DNA of 64,000 nucleotides from Dolichospermum sp. FACHB-1091 (GTDB taxonomy: Bacteria; Cyanobacteriota; Cyanobacteriia; Cyanobacteriales; Nostocaceae). Both the position numbers and the translations under genes were made by a program. Under the pieces are notes generated by a model. That model was given only the letters and a program-made list of their open reading frames with translations. It was not told where the DNA came from and did not search any database. The stretch is from the NCBI RefSeq assembly GCF_014697585.1, contig NZ_JACJSB010000002.1, positions 186,001 through 250,000 on the forward strand, given 5' to 3'. Below are positions 8,512 through 18,700 of the stretch, piece by piece (the stretch's first letter is position 1; every line of letters begins with the position of its first letter).

Positions 8512-11500
8512 TTAAACAAGAGAGAAATTACTAGCAGTCAGAGTGGGAGCAGTAGCAAGAATAGCAAACTCACTACCAGTACCAAAGCCCGCAGCCGCGC
8601 CATTTTGGTTGTAGTAAAGACTACCACTGCTTTGGCTATAGACAATTAGCCCGTTACTAGTACCTACCAAATCATCATCTTCAACCACAGCAAACTCGTT
8701 TGCTACACTGAATCCTTGACCGATAACACTGGTAACAGAAGCGAATACAGACTTACTCAACAATATTTGGTCACTACCGATACCAAAGTCTTGGATAGTA
8801 TCTAGACCTTGACTAGCGGAAGTGAACGCCGCATTCCCTGTAAAGCTGAAGACATCATTACCAGCACCACCAGTCAGAATGTCATTACCAGCACTACCAA
8901 CTAGAGTATCATTACCAGCACTACCAACTAGAGTATCATTACCAGCGCCACCAACCAAGCGGTTATCTAGGCCATTACCGATAATTCTATCTGCTCCAGC
9001 ACCAGCAATCACATTTTCAATGGTATTAGCGGCAGTTAATTTCAGTTTTGAACCATTAGCAACCAGGGTTTGAGTAGTGATGATGCCTAGATTTAGGCGG
9101 ATTGCTGCGGTTGTACCAGTGAAGTCAATAGTATCTTGACCACCACCTACTGCTTCTGTAATGGTGTCAGTACCGATGCTAGTGGTAATGGAGAACAAAT
9201 AAGTATCATTTCCTGTACCACCAACCAAACTATCATTACCAGCACTACCAATCAGGGTATCATTTCCTGTACCACCCAGCAAGGTGTCGTTACCGGCACC
9301 ACCATTAAGGGTGTTATTTCCACTGTTACCTGTGATGGTGTTATTCAGGCTGTTTCCAGTGCCGTTAATGGCTGTATTTCCAACAGCCAGGGTGAGGTTT
9401 TCTACATTGTCGCCCAGAGTATAGGTGACAGATGATTGAATCAGGTCTATACCTCCATTCAATGCTTCTGTGACTACATCAAGTATGTTGTCAACAATAT
9501 AAGTGTCGTTACCTGCACCACCAATCAGGGTGTCAATACCTAAACCACCATTGAGGGTGTTATTTCCACTGTTACCTGTGATGGTGTTATTCAGGCTGTT
9601 TCCAGTGCCGTTAATGGCTGTATTTCCAGCCAGGGTGAGGTTTTCTACATTGTCGCCCAGAGTATAGGTGATAGATGATTGAATCAGGTCTATACCTCCA
9701 TTCAATGCTTCTGTGACTACATCAAGTATGTTGTCAACAATGTAAGTGTCGTTGCCTACACCACCAATCAGAGTGTCCTTACCAGTACCACCATCAAGGG
9801 TGTTATTCCCACTGTTACCTGTGAGGGTGTTATTCAGGCTGTTTCCAGTACCAATCAAGGCTGTGTCTGTGAGGGTGAGGTTTTCGATAGTGGCATAACC
9901 AACCAAACTCAGGTCAACACCGGACCGAATGATATCTATGCCTGCACTGTCTGTAATAGTGTCAGTGGTCGAATCCACAATATAAGTGTCGTTACCTGCA
10001 CCACCAATCAGGGTATCAGTACCTAAACCACCATTGAGGGTGTTATTTCCACTGTTACCTGTGATGGTGTTATTCAGGCTGTTTCCAGTGCCGTTAATGG
10101 CTGTATTTCCAGTCAGGGTCAGGTTTTCTACATTTTCGCTCAGAGTGTAAGTAACAGATGATTGAATCAGGTCTATACCTCCATTCAATGCTTCTGTGAC
10201 TACATCAAGTATGTTGTCAACAATATAAGTGTCGTTACCTGCACCACCAATGAGAGTGTCGTTACCAGCGCCACCAATGAGAGTGTCGTTACCAGCGCCA
10301 CCATCAAGGGTGTTATTCCCACTGTTACCTGTGATGGTGTTATCTAGTCCGTTTCCAGTGCCGTTAATGGCTGTATTTCCAGTCAGGGTCAGGTTTTCTA
10401 CATTGTCGCTCAGAGTGTAAGTAACAGATGATTGTACTAAATCTCTACCTTCACCATTTGCTTCCGTAATCACATCACCTGCGTTGTCAACAATATAAGT
10501 GTCGTTACCTGCACCACCAATCAGGGTATCCGCACCGATGCCACCATTGAGGATGTTATTACCAATGTTGCCAGTTAAGGTGTTATTGAAGGTATTACCA
10601 GTTCCATTCAGGTCGGTAGTTCCTGTAAGAACTAGGTTTTCTACATTGGTTGCCAGCGTGTAAGTTACAGATGATCGAACAGTATCTATTCCCGCATTAG
10701 CAGCTTCAGTAATGGTATTAGTTGAGGCACTAATGATATAAGTATCATCACCAGCACCACCTCGTAGAGTATTTGTTCCTGCACCACCATCAAGGGTATC
10801 GTTACCAGCACCAGCAGTGATAGTGTCATTGCCTGTGCTACCAGTAGCGTTGAGAGTTCCCAAGAAGTTAGCAAAATCGAAGCGCTCAAAGTTTTGAACT
10901 ACCAGTCCTGAAATACCGCTTAATTGATTGCTAGTATTGGCAATATTGGCAACATTCAATGTTAAAGTGGTTGATGCTGTTCCTCCAGATATTACTAAGG
11001 TATCTGTGCCTATGCCACCATCGAAAAGGTCATTTTGTCCGGCGTTAGCAACAGTTGAGGTGATAGTATCATTACCTCCATTACCCAAAATTCGATCTGG
11101 GTTAGTAGTGGCTGTGAGATTATTGTTACCACTTGTACCATTGATTAGATTGTAGACACCAAACATGGTTTGGTACATGAGGTCATAGATTACGGTATTG
11201 TCCAAGGTACTAGGCAACTTTTCGGCATTCATCCCATAGGCTTTGGCAACAATGCTACCAGGGAAATCAGGAGTACCGACCCAAGCCACACCGAAGTTAC
11301 CCATCGCTCCATCTATGCTGCTTTTTGCTGCAAAGGGTTTCCAAGGTGCTTCTGCTGTACCTGTGCTGCCGTTAACACCATCCAAAACTGCCTGATTTGT
11401 ATTAGTTGTAGTGGGGTTAACACGAATAAATGGCGCACTAGGCTCAGTATTTGCCAGTGTGGGGTTGTTGGGGGTAAAGTTGCCAGCAGGACGGGTGTAA

Positions 11501-13890
11501 GGCTCGAATTGGAATACTTGCAATCCGCCAGCATCGCTATCTGCGGCTGTAATCACCAAAGTATTAGGATCTTGGGTGTTGATGTAGTTCATGGCTACAC
11601 CGATCGCTGCATCAGCGCGGCGAACAGCTTCAATAGTGCCGACTGCATTATTGTTATTCGCAAAGTTGTCGCTACCTTCCTCTTCCACTACTACAAAGAA
11701 ACCATCAGGGTCTTTGCTGAGAATTTTTAAAGACGCATCTAGCATCTCTGCCACTGTGGGCGCAGTAGCTAAATATAGGGGCTGAGGATTGGCACTGTTG
11801 AGTCCTAGTGCTTCTTCAGTGCGATCGTTAAAGGTGTGGTTAGCAGCAAAGACTCCCAGTAACTTCGTGGAAGCAGTAGCGCTCGCCACAGCAGTATTCA
11901 TTTGCTCTTCCGTGTAAACCACGCTATAACCCAAAGATATTGCTAAATCAATCAGGTTAATGGTAGGGCGATCTTCGGCATCAGCGAAAGCAGCATCAAT
12001 TTCGGCAGTAACGTGGAAGCCAGTAGTACCCTTAGGTAGTAGATAAACTTCACCCCCCGCCATGATGATTTGAGTGCCAGAGCGAATTACCTGTTCGGCA
12101 ATTTCGGCTGTTTTATCACGGGCGCGGATGTTATTGCCAACGCGGTTAGTGGTGGCAGCAGCAAAAGCGGCTGTTCCCGGTTCACCAATATGACCTGATT
12201 GAATAAGGGCGGTTGCTTTACCAGCGGCGATCGCCTCTTCTAAAATTGTGTAGCCAACTTTACCAGAAGCAGGAGTAATAATAGATTGGTCTTCATTCAA
12301 GCCAAAGGACTCATTGAATACCTTCACACCATTAGCATGAGTGACAGCCCCGGCATTGGAAGTACCAGTTAACTGGTTTTCCATGTGTCCTAAATAGACA
12401 CCTGCATTTGACATCTTGTCCCAGTTGAGCCTACCATCAGGACCTAAATCAACATTGCGGGTTGCCATGTAATGAGAAGGACTTGTACCATCTGGATGGA
12501 TAAAAATCACATTCCCAGTTGACTTGGTAGCTGGGGGGGCGGGTGTGGGGTCAGGATTCCGAGATACCAATTCAACATTGAATAGAGTCTCGTACATCAA
12601 CTCATAAATCTTGGTATTGTCTAGAGTTGCAGGTAATTTATCTGCATTGAGACCATGAGCTTTAGAAACAATTGAACCACTAAAATCCGGTGTACCCGCC
12701 CAGGCAACACCAAACCCAAACACATCACCATCAGCATCTGGAGCAGCGACAAAAGGTAAAGTGTTAGCACCAGTTTGACCGTCTAGAGGTACGTTGCGAG
12801 CAGTCGTAGTGGGATTAGTGGGATTATTATTAATATTACCTAGATTTGTTCCAGGAGTGCGAGGATCAACTACTTGTAAACCACCAGCATCGCTATCAGC
12901 AGCAGTCACCATCAAGGTATTAGGATGCCTTTCGATGAAGTTCATTGCCACCCCAATGGCTGCGTCTGTCCGCCGTAAACCCTCTAAGCTACCAGGGGCA
13001 TTGTTGTTATTACCAAAGTTGTCTACACCTTCTTCTTCCACAATGGTAATAGAACCTTTGTTAAAGTTGGGGTGCTTTTCCATCAATTTCTGGGTGACAT
13101 CCAACATTTCGGCAATAGTTGGTGCTGTTTCCCTATAGAAAGGCAAACCCTGTGCGGCTAAAACTTCTTCAGGGCGATCGTTAAAAGTGTGAACAGGTGC
13201 AAATACACCCAATACTTTAGTTGGTGGGGTGGGGAGAGTTAGCAGAGCATTGAGTTGTTGTTCTGTATAAACAACTGTATAACCCAAGTTCTGAGCTAGT
13301 GTAATCAGATTTTCCGTAGGACGTTGTAGAGAACTGATACTAATTGCATCCAGTTGTGCGGCTGTACCGTGAAAACCATTTGTACCGACAGGTAACAGAT
13401 TAAGTTCACCACCACCCATGATAAAGTCAACACCTGAGTTAATTACCTGTCTGGCAATTTCCGCAGATTGGGCGCGAGGTACGGTGATACTTCCATTGGC
13501 GTTAGTAATTTGCTGTGTCTTAGCAACAAAGGCGGCTGTACCAGGTTCATAGATCGCTCCAGATTGAACTAGGGCGGTAACTTTACCTGCATCTCTAGCT
13601 TCTTCAACAATGGTTTTGGTAGTTCCAGAAAGGGATGTGACAGGTAAATTCCCTAGTTCATAACCAAAAGACTCAGCATAAACCTTAGCACCTGTAGCGT
13701 GGGTAACAGCACCAGCGTTAGATGTGCCGCCCAACTGGTTTTCCATGTGACCCAGATACACACCAGCATTGGACATCTTGTCCCAATTCAAACGTCCATC
13801 GGGACCCTTATCTACAAATCTTGCAAAAGCATAATGAGATGGACTTGCTCCATCTGGGTGCATGAAAATGACATGATTACCTGTTGTCAT
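8512..13890 (-). CDS. Extracellular tandem alkaline phosphatase with RTX calcium-binding repeats
   Basis: The 1792-residue protein contains two complete alkaline-phosphatase domains in tandem, roughly residues 1-440 and 455-915. Each has HPDG-SPSHY, LNWDKMSNAGVYLGHMENQL, a nucleophile-like TSNAGAVTHA(T/N)G, a VVEEEG/IVEEEG metal site and TAADSDAGGLQV. A Pro-rich linker (DPTPAPPATK) separates them. From about 915 to 1690 come many RTX nonapeptides (GGAGNDTLIGG) and 65-residue blocks of NVENLTLTGNTAINGTG type. The ending resembles a type I secretion signal. No N-terminal signal peptide is visible, in line with ABC-type export. It probably releases phosphate from organic esters outside the cell. 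The ATG at 13890 has GAGAGG 5-10 bases upstream; an in-frame TTG at 13902 is rejected. Confidence 0.9.
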   Translation of the reverse strand: MTTGNHVIFMHPDGASPSHYAFARFVDKGPDGRLNWDKMSNAGVYLGHMENQLGGTSNAGAVTHATGAKVYAESFGYELGNLPVTSLSGTTKTIVEEARDAGKVTALVQSGAIYEPGTAAFVAKTQQITNANGSITVPRAQSAEIARQVINSGVDFIMGGGELNLLPVGTNGFHGTAAQLDAISISSLQRPTENLITLAQNLGYTVVYTEQQLNALLTLPTPPTKVLGVFAPVHTFNDRPEEVLAAQGLPFYRETAPTIAEMLDVTQKLMEKHPNFNKGSITIVEEEGVDNFGNNNNAPGSLEGLRRTDAAIGVAMNFIERHPNTLMVTAADSDAGGLQVVDPRTPGTNLGNINNNPTNPTTTARNVPLDGQTGANTLPFVAAPDADGDVFGFGVAWAGTPDFSGSIVSKAHGLNADKLPATLDNTKIYELMYETLFNVELVSRNPDPTPAPPATKSTGNVIFIHPDGTSPSHYMATRNVDLGPDGRLNWDKMSNAGVYLGHMENQLTGTSNAGAVTHANGVKVFNESFGLNEDQSIITPASGKVGYTILEEAIAAGKATALIQSGHIGEPGTAAFAAATTNRVGNNIRARDKTAEIAEQVIRSGTQIIMAGGEVYLLPKGTTGFHVTAEIDAAFADAEDRPTINLIDLAISLGYSVVYTEEQMNTAVASATASTKLLGVFAANHTFNDRTEEALGLNSANPQPLYLATAPTVAEMLDASLKILSKDPDGFFVVVEEEGSDNFANNNNAVGTIEAVRRADAAIGVAMNYINTQDPNTLVITAADSDAGGLQVFQFEPYTRPAGNFTPNNPTLANTEPSAPFIRVNPTTTNTNQAVLDGVNGSTGTAEAPWKPFAAKSSIDGAMGNFGVAWVGTPDFPGSIVAKAYGMNAEKLPSTLDNTVIYDLMYQTMFGVYNLINGTSGNNNLTATTNPDRILGNGGNDTITSTVANAGQNDLFDGGIGTDTLVISGGTASTTLTLNVANIANTSNQLSGISGLVVQNFERFDFANFLGTLNATGSTGNDTITAGAGNDTLDGGAGTNTLRGGAGDDTYIISASTNTITEAANAGIDTVRSSVTYTLATNVENLVLTGTTDLNGTGNTFNNTLTGNIGNNILNGGIGADTLIGGAGNDTYIVDNAGDVITEANGEGRDLVQSSVTYTLSDNVENLTLTGNTAINGTGNGLDNTITGNSGNNTLDGGAGNDTLIGGAGNDTLIGGAGNDTYIVDNILDVVTEALNGGIDLIQSSVTYTLSENVENLTLTGNTAINGTGNSLNNTITGNSGNNTLNGGLGTDTLIGGAGNDTYIVDSTTDTITDSAGIDIIRSGVDLSLVGYATIENLTLTDTALIGTGNSLNNTLTGNSGNNTLDGGTGKDTLIGGVGNDTYIVDNILDVVTEALNGGIDLIQSSITYTLGDNVENLTLAGNTAINGTGNSLNNTITGNSGNNTLNGGLGIDTLIGGAGNDTYIVDNILDVVTEALNGGIDLIQSSVTYTLGDNVENLTLAVGNTAINGTGNSLNNTITGNSGNNTLNGGAGNDTLLGGTGNDTLIGSAGNDSLVGGTGNDTYLFSITTSIGTDTITEAVGGGQDTIDFTGTTAAIRLNLGIITTQTLVANGSKLKLTAANTIENVIAGAGADRIIGNGLDNRLVGGAGNDTLVGSAGNDTLVGSAGNDILTGGAGNDVFSFTGNAAFTSASQGLDTIQDFGIGSDQILLSKSVFASVTSVIGQGFSVANEFAVVEDDDLVGTSNGLIVYSQSSGSLYYNQNGAAAGFGTGSEFAILATAPTLTASNFSLV

Positions 13891-14569
13891 AAAACCTCTC
13901 AATTGGTTAGTTCAGTTTTTGCAAGTAATACTTAGATAATCATACTTATGTTAAGAACAGTTACCACAACAGGTTAAGAACAATTTATTTATTTCGTAAG
14001 TTTCTTGATTTTGATAATAAGTATTTATCTATATAATAAGTTTGCAGCACTTTGCACGACTCACTGGTACAGTAGCAGCAATGATAAAAACAGTAAGTTA
14101 TTTTAGGAAAATTCCACAGATTAAACTCTATAGAAGGTGGTACGATCATCTGTGATGCTGGTCGAGGATCACAAAAAAATATGCCACCACAATTTTCAGG
14201 ATTTTTCAGATAATAGACTCCACTTAAAATTGAATTTGGGTAATTATGTACAGAGTTGGAGGCAAGTTTACGATTAATAATTGCCCAACAAGTTGTAATT
14301 TTGAGGCTGAATTTTTGTAAGTCCCGTTGCAAGTAAAGTGGCAACTTCTAAGACATTTTTATGAATAATTTTTGTAAAGTCATAAAAACTGTCTTTTTCA
14401 TGTAACTTATCCGCACTATGCCACTTTAGTATATTTGACCACTTCTCACCCTAACTATCCTGCTGCTCCTCTGCATATATAGTTTGTAATAGCAGGGGAT
14501 TTAATTGCTGATGATTTTCTACGGAAAAATGCCAAACAGACGAAAGATTTTACCAGTTTTCTAGCATCA
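13891..14569. other. Gene-poor spacer upstream of the tandem phosphatase
   Basis: No convincing gene is seen. On the minus strand, CTTAACCT (13971-13978) and CTTAACAT (13948-13955) resemble Pho-box half-sites, but they are 23 bp apart with a poorly placed middle element, so regulation by PhoB is only suggested. A 119-codon open frame at 13985-14344 has no recognisable domain and unusual composition. Confidence 0.4.
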
Positions 14570-14577
14570 AACAAAAA

Positions 14578-14693
14578 AAAGTGGGAGGTGATAACGAAGT
14601 AGGGGCAATCCCCCCGTGGTTGCCCTACCTACGAAAAAGTGGGAGGTGATAACGAAGTAGGGGCAATCCCCCCGTGGTTGCCCCACCTAAGAA
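14578..14693. repeat. Tandem duplication of a 58-bp terminator-like unit
   Basis: Two almost identical units (AAAAAGTGGGAGGTGATAAC followed by GAAGTAGGGGCAATCC and GTTGCCC-ACCTA) lie head to tail. Together with flanking bases they match the region 8404-8500 downstream of the intact RTX phosphatase gene, where the same GTGGGAG-TGATA arm forms the terminator. Confidence 0.7.
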
Positions 14694-14739
14694 TCATCCC
14701 CCACCCCATGAATCACTGATTCAGTGAACTAATTACTCG

Positions 14740-14892
14740 TTAAATCAGGGAGAAATTACTGGCATTCAGACTGGTAGCAGTAGCGAGAATAGCAAACTTA
14801 CCAGCAGTACCAAAGCCCGCAACCGTGCTATTTTGGTTGTAGAAAAGACTACTACTGTTTTGGCTGTAAACAATCAGCCTGTTAGTAGAAGG
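14740..14892 (-). pseudogene. Remnant of the 3' end of an RTX protein gene
   Basis: The last ~48 codons (LIVYSQNSSSLFYNQN through ATATSLNASNFSLI) are clearly paralogous to the C terminus of the tandem phosphatase (LIVYSQSSGSLYYNQN through TAPTLTASNFSLV). Similarity extends through the stop codon and about 170 bases beyond. It stops abruptly near 14892, beyond which the reading frame is unrelated sequence. It is a decayed copy of the secretion-signal region, not a functional gene. Confidence 0.8.
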
Positions 14893-15023
14893 ATGTTTTT
14901 GTGCAAGCAATTCGCACAGGTTTGGATGCAGCTTAAGATATGATATCACGCAGAGGCGCAAAGATAATTTTGAGTGGCTTTGTGTTTGGGTATGATATCT
15001 ACAGTTATAAATATGCTGTATCT

Positions 15024-15590
15024 TTAGCTCACTTCTGGTTCGGCTTGTGAGATTGTTTTTGCTTTAACTTGCCGCCAGTTTAATATTTTACGGATAGCAA
15101 AGGGAACAACCAAGAAGGCTAAAGTAAAAGGTGAAGATTCAAAAGGTACAGCAGTAACAGTCCCGCCGAAATCAGTAATACTATTGTCACTGTTACTAAA
15201 AGTGATTCCACTAGGTGAGCTACTGAAATAATATCCAGTAGTATTATCACCAATAGAAAATCCATCACTTGCATTAGAATCTCTAGACTGCAATACCAAG
15301 TTACTGGCAATATTGTAGTTAAAGTTAAAGGCTGGAGTGGTTGTTTGAAGATAATTCAAATCATAGGATGCCAGGGTGGCCTTGGAAGGATTCTCAAGGG
15401 TGATATTAAAGGTTATAAATTCACCTGTGCGAGCAAAACCATCATTATTGACATCATTGAAAGTAAAATCAACCATAGCTGAGTAACCATCATCACCACG
15501 CCAATTAAAGGTTATCGCCTGGGCTGACAATGATCCTTGCAGACAAGCTAGAAAAGTGATTATGCCGATGGTAAAGTTAACTTGACGCAT
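15024..15590 (-). CDS. Small exported protein with PEP-CTERM-like (PFE type) C terminus
   Basis: The 188-residue protein has a cleavable signal peptide (MRQVNFTIGIITFLACLQGS, probable cut after SAQA) and a beta-rich, Asn/Ser/Thr-rich body. Near the C terminus it has AVPFESSPFTLAFLVVPFAI followed by the basic stretch RKILNWRQVKAK. That layout (PFE-x-SP motif, hydrophobic helix, basic tail) matches cyanobacterial PEP-CTERM-like sorting signals recognised by exosortase. It is unusual in carrying about 18 further residues after the basic cluster. The function is unknown. It lies between two large secreted phosphatase genes on the same strand, each probably with its own promoter. Confidence 0.75.
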   Translation of the reverse strand: MRQVNFTIGIITFLACLQGSLSAQAITFNWRGDDGYSAMVDFTFNDVNNDGFARTGEFITFNITLENPSKATLASYDLNYLQTTTPAFNFNYNIASNLVLQSRDSNASDGFSIGDNTTGYYFSSSPSGITFSNSDNSITDFGGTVTAVPFESSPFTLAFLVVPFAIRKILNWRQVKAKTISQAEPEVS

Positions 15591-15765
15591 AGTATGGATT
15601 CCTTAAGAGTAATTACAGAGTACTGTTGGTGAATTTCCTAAAAAATGGTGAAAAAGCGTAGGTAAAGGGTTTAGCTGGTCATTGGTGTCAAAATCCCCAT
15701 GAGCTAGTCAAATAGTTTTGCGGCTACTAAACCCTAACTGTGATTAGTCAGTAGTGAGCTTTTAT

Positions 15766-18700
15766 CTAGAAGACAGTGGTGAAATCCGAACTGTTAAGAA
15801 CACTGATATTGACGTTCATCAAAGTTGCTAGAAGTGAGCCATCGCTGGTGAGTTTAATTTGAGCATTAGTAGCACTTTGAACAAAAGACACAGCACCAAA
15901 GCTGAAGCCCAACTTGTCAATGTTATCCTCGTAGTCGCGGATGCTATCAGCCCCATTCCCTATTTCAAGGACAAAGACATCAGCACCCGCGTTACCCCAG
16001 AGGTTGTCATTACCAGCACCACCATAGAGCGTGTCATTTCCATTACTACCATAGAGGAAGTCATTGCCGGCATCACCCTTGAGAATGTCATCATTGTCTT
16101 CTCCGTAGAGTCGGTCTGCGCCTAAGCCACCAGAGAGCGTGTCATTACCAGCACCACCATAAAGGAAGTCATTACCAGTACCACCCCAAATGTTGTCATT
16201 ACCAGCGTTGGCGTAAACTGTGATGACTCCTGTTCTAGCACTGGCATTAATAGTATCGTCACCAGAGCCTGTTGTATAGTTAGCTACTTCTGAACCTGCG
16301 GAGGCTGTAATTGTTTGACCAGTATTACTGCTGCTCAAATTTTGGCTAACTGTGGCAGCAGCAACGTTAATTGAGAAATTGGTGGACACATTTCCCACGC
16401 CGTCAGATGCTTGGACAGCGATTGTAAAAGTACCAGTACTGCTAGGAGTTCCGCTTAGGGTGCGAGTGTTGGCATTAAAGGACAGCCACCCGGGCAGTCC
16501 AGATGTGCTTAAAGTCAGTGGTTTCCCTTCAGGATCACTAAAGATATTGGTTGGTAAGATGTAGATAAAGGCTTGGCCGTTTTCCCCACGTTGGGAGGGA
16601 ATTAAATTGCTGACAATGGGAGCTTCATTGACATCATTAATATTAATTGTCAATGTCTTATCAAACGTCAGGCCACCATTGTCGGTGGTTCTGACCCGGA
16701 TGTTGTAACTAGATTTGGTCTCAAAATCTGGGGAAGCGTTAATTTTTAGTTGATTTCCGCTAATGGTGAAGGCACTGTTATCATTTGCACCTGTGCCATT
16801 AACTAGGCTGTAGGTGAAGGTGTTACCCGCGTTTACATCTATGCTAGAAAATGTGCCAATCACTGAGTTGGCTGCAATATTCTCGTTGAAGTTGGTAGCA
16901 CTTAATGCTAAGTCTGTAGGGGCTTGGTTAAGGTCAGCATCAATACTAAAGCTGAGAATTGTGCGGACTGGATTGGCTGTAGATGGTTCTGGGAATAAGT
17001 TTTGACGATAAGAGTTAACCCCTTGCACGTTGACGTTCAAGGTTTTACCATCAGCAGAAATGTCAAAAACGGTGTAATTGAAGGTGTCGGGAGAATAGAA
17101 ATCAACGGGTTCGATTTGTGTGGGATTGGTGTCGTTTTCACGCCACACACTTTTTAAACCAGGGAAATTAGGATCTAAACCAAGTGGGTTGACTCCTGCG
17201 TTTATCTGATTGGTGGCAAGGGTGTTGGCTAAGGTCTGGATGTTAGCAAAACTATGGTCGGTAACAGTATCCGGTCCAGTAGCCCCTACGGGACCGCCTA
17301 CAATTGATAAGGCATTGGGTAGAACCTTAACCACACCATTATCTGTGTAGGTTAATTCATTGATGCGATTTTGGTGGTCATCTGCGGACAAAAAGACTAC
17401 GTTTTTGATGTTATTGTCACCAATGAACTTGAGTAAGTCGTTCCGTTCGGCACGATAGCCACCAATCCATGATTTACCACTATCCAAACCAGAACCAATA
17501 GCACCAATTTGATCAATCGGACTAGATACGCTGACAAATTTCCAGATGGTGCCGTTATTTTGAGCGTCTAACAGGGTTTGCTTTAACCATGCTAGTTGAG
17601 TGCTTCCTAGTAAGGTGCGGTTGGGATTATCAGCACGAGAACCTGTATCATCAGCACCACCAGCAGTCTTTAACCGCACATCACGGTAGCTTCTGGTGTC
17701 CGTATTGATGTGGATAACGTTTTTACCCCATTGTTGGGCTAAATAAAGTTGTTGTGTACCATTAGTGCGAGGGTCAGTCGGAGCAGAAATGATGCTCTCT
17801 CTAATGGGTTGGTAGTCAGAATATGCTTGAATTAAAGCTTTAAAACCAGGATTTTGGTTAATAAATACACCTGTTGTATTGACATCATCTACCGTATTAC
17901 TAGAACCATTACCAGATACAGCAGCTAAAGCCCCCGGTGCGCCACCATTGATTAATTGTCTGTTCCCTAATTCATGGTTATCTAACGCAGTGTAATTGCC
18001 TTGAGAACTATACAGACCTTGTAAACCGGAAAAGCCGTTATTATTGACAGGCCGGAGATTTTCTAAATATTTACGTTGGTAATCAGCCAAAGCTTGACCG
18101 GGATTACCAACGATATTAGTAATTGCTGCCGGAGATCCAGCGCTTGCTGCTCCATAAATTGTGTCCCCCAAGAACATGAAAAAGTCTAAGTTCAAATTGG
18201 GGAAATTTTGGGTAGAAATGTAGGGTCGCATCAGACCGTCCGCATCTCCACTAAAAGCAAATTTTACAGGTGCTTGGGCTGTAGCATCATAAGCAGTTCT
18301 AAATGTCCCTACTTGGCTCAATTCCCCAGCACTTGTTTGGAAGCGGTAGTAGTATTTTGTCCCACTCTGTAAACCCGTAGCATCTATTTTCAGAGTATAG
18401 TCGCGGTTGGCATCCCGGGTAACGCCACTAATTGACCTGACTATAGTGGTAAACCCAGCATCAGTAGACAATTGCAGAGTCACATCTTGTGTAACACCAG
18501 GTTGGGTGCTTGTATTAGCAGCGTCAAAAGTACGAGTCCAGAGTATAGCACTATTAGCCGTAGCATCTCCAGCAGCTACCCCTGTAAATCCAGCCGTAAC
18601 TCCGTTAATAGCGATCGCTATATTTTGAGTAGCTGTACCATCAAAAGAAGTAACAGTAAAAGTGTCTATTTTGCTTTGACCTGCTCCTAAATACTGTACA

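Noticed and set aside
8822-11785. Several long open frames antisense to the RTX and phosphatase coding region
   Set aside because: They mirror the repetitive Gly/Asn/Asp-rich codons of the real gene and carry no independent domains.
13948-13978. Pho box upstream of the tandem phosphatase
   Set aside because: Two CTTAAC half-sites exist but are 23 bp apart and the middle site is off register, so it is not listed as a feature.
13985-14344. 119-codon open frame on the minus strand upstream of the tandem phosphatase
   Set aside because: No domain, unusual Cys/Tyr-rich composition, no ribosome site, and it lies in the probable promoter region. I judge it a chance frame.
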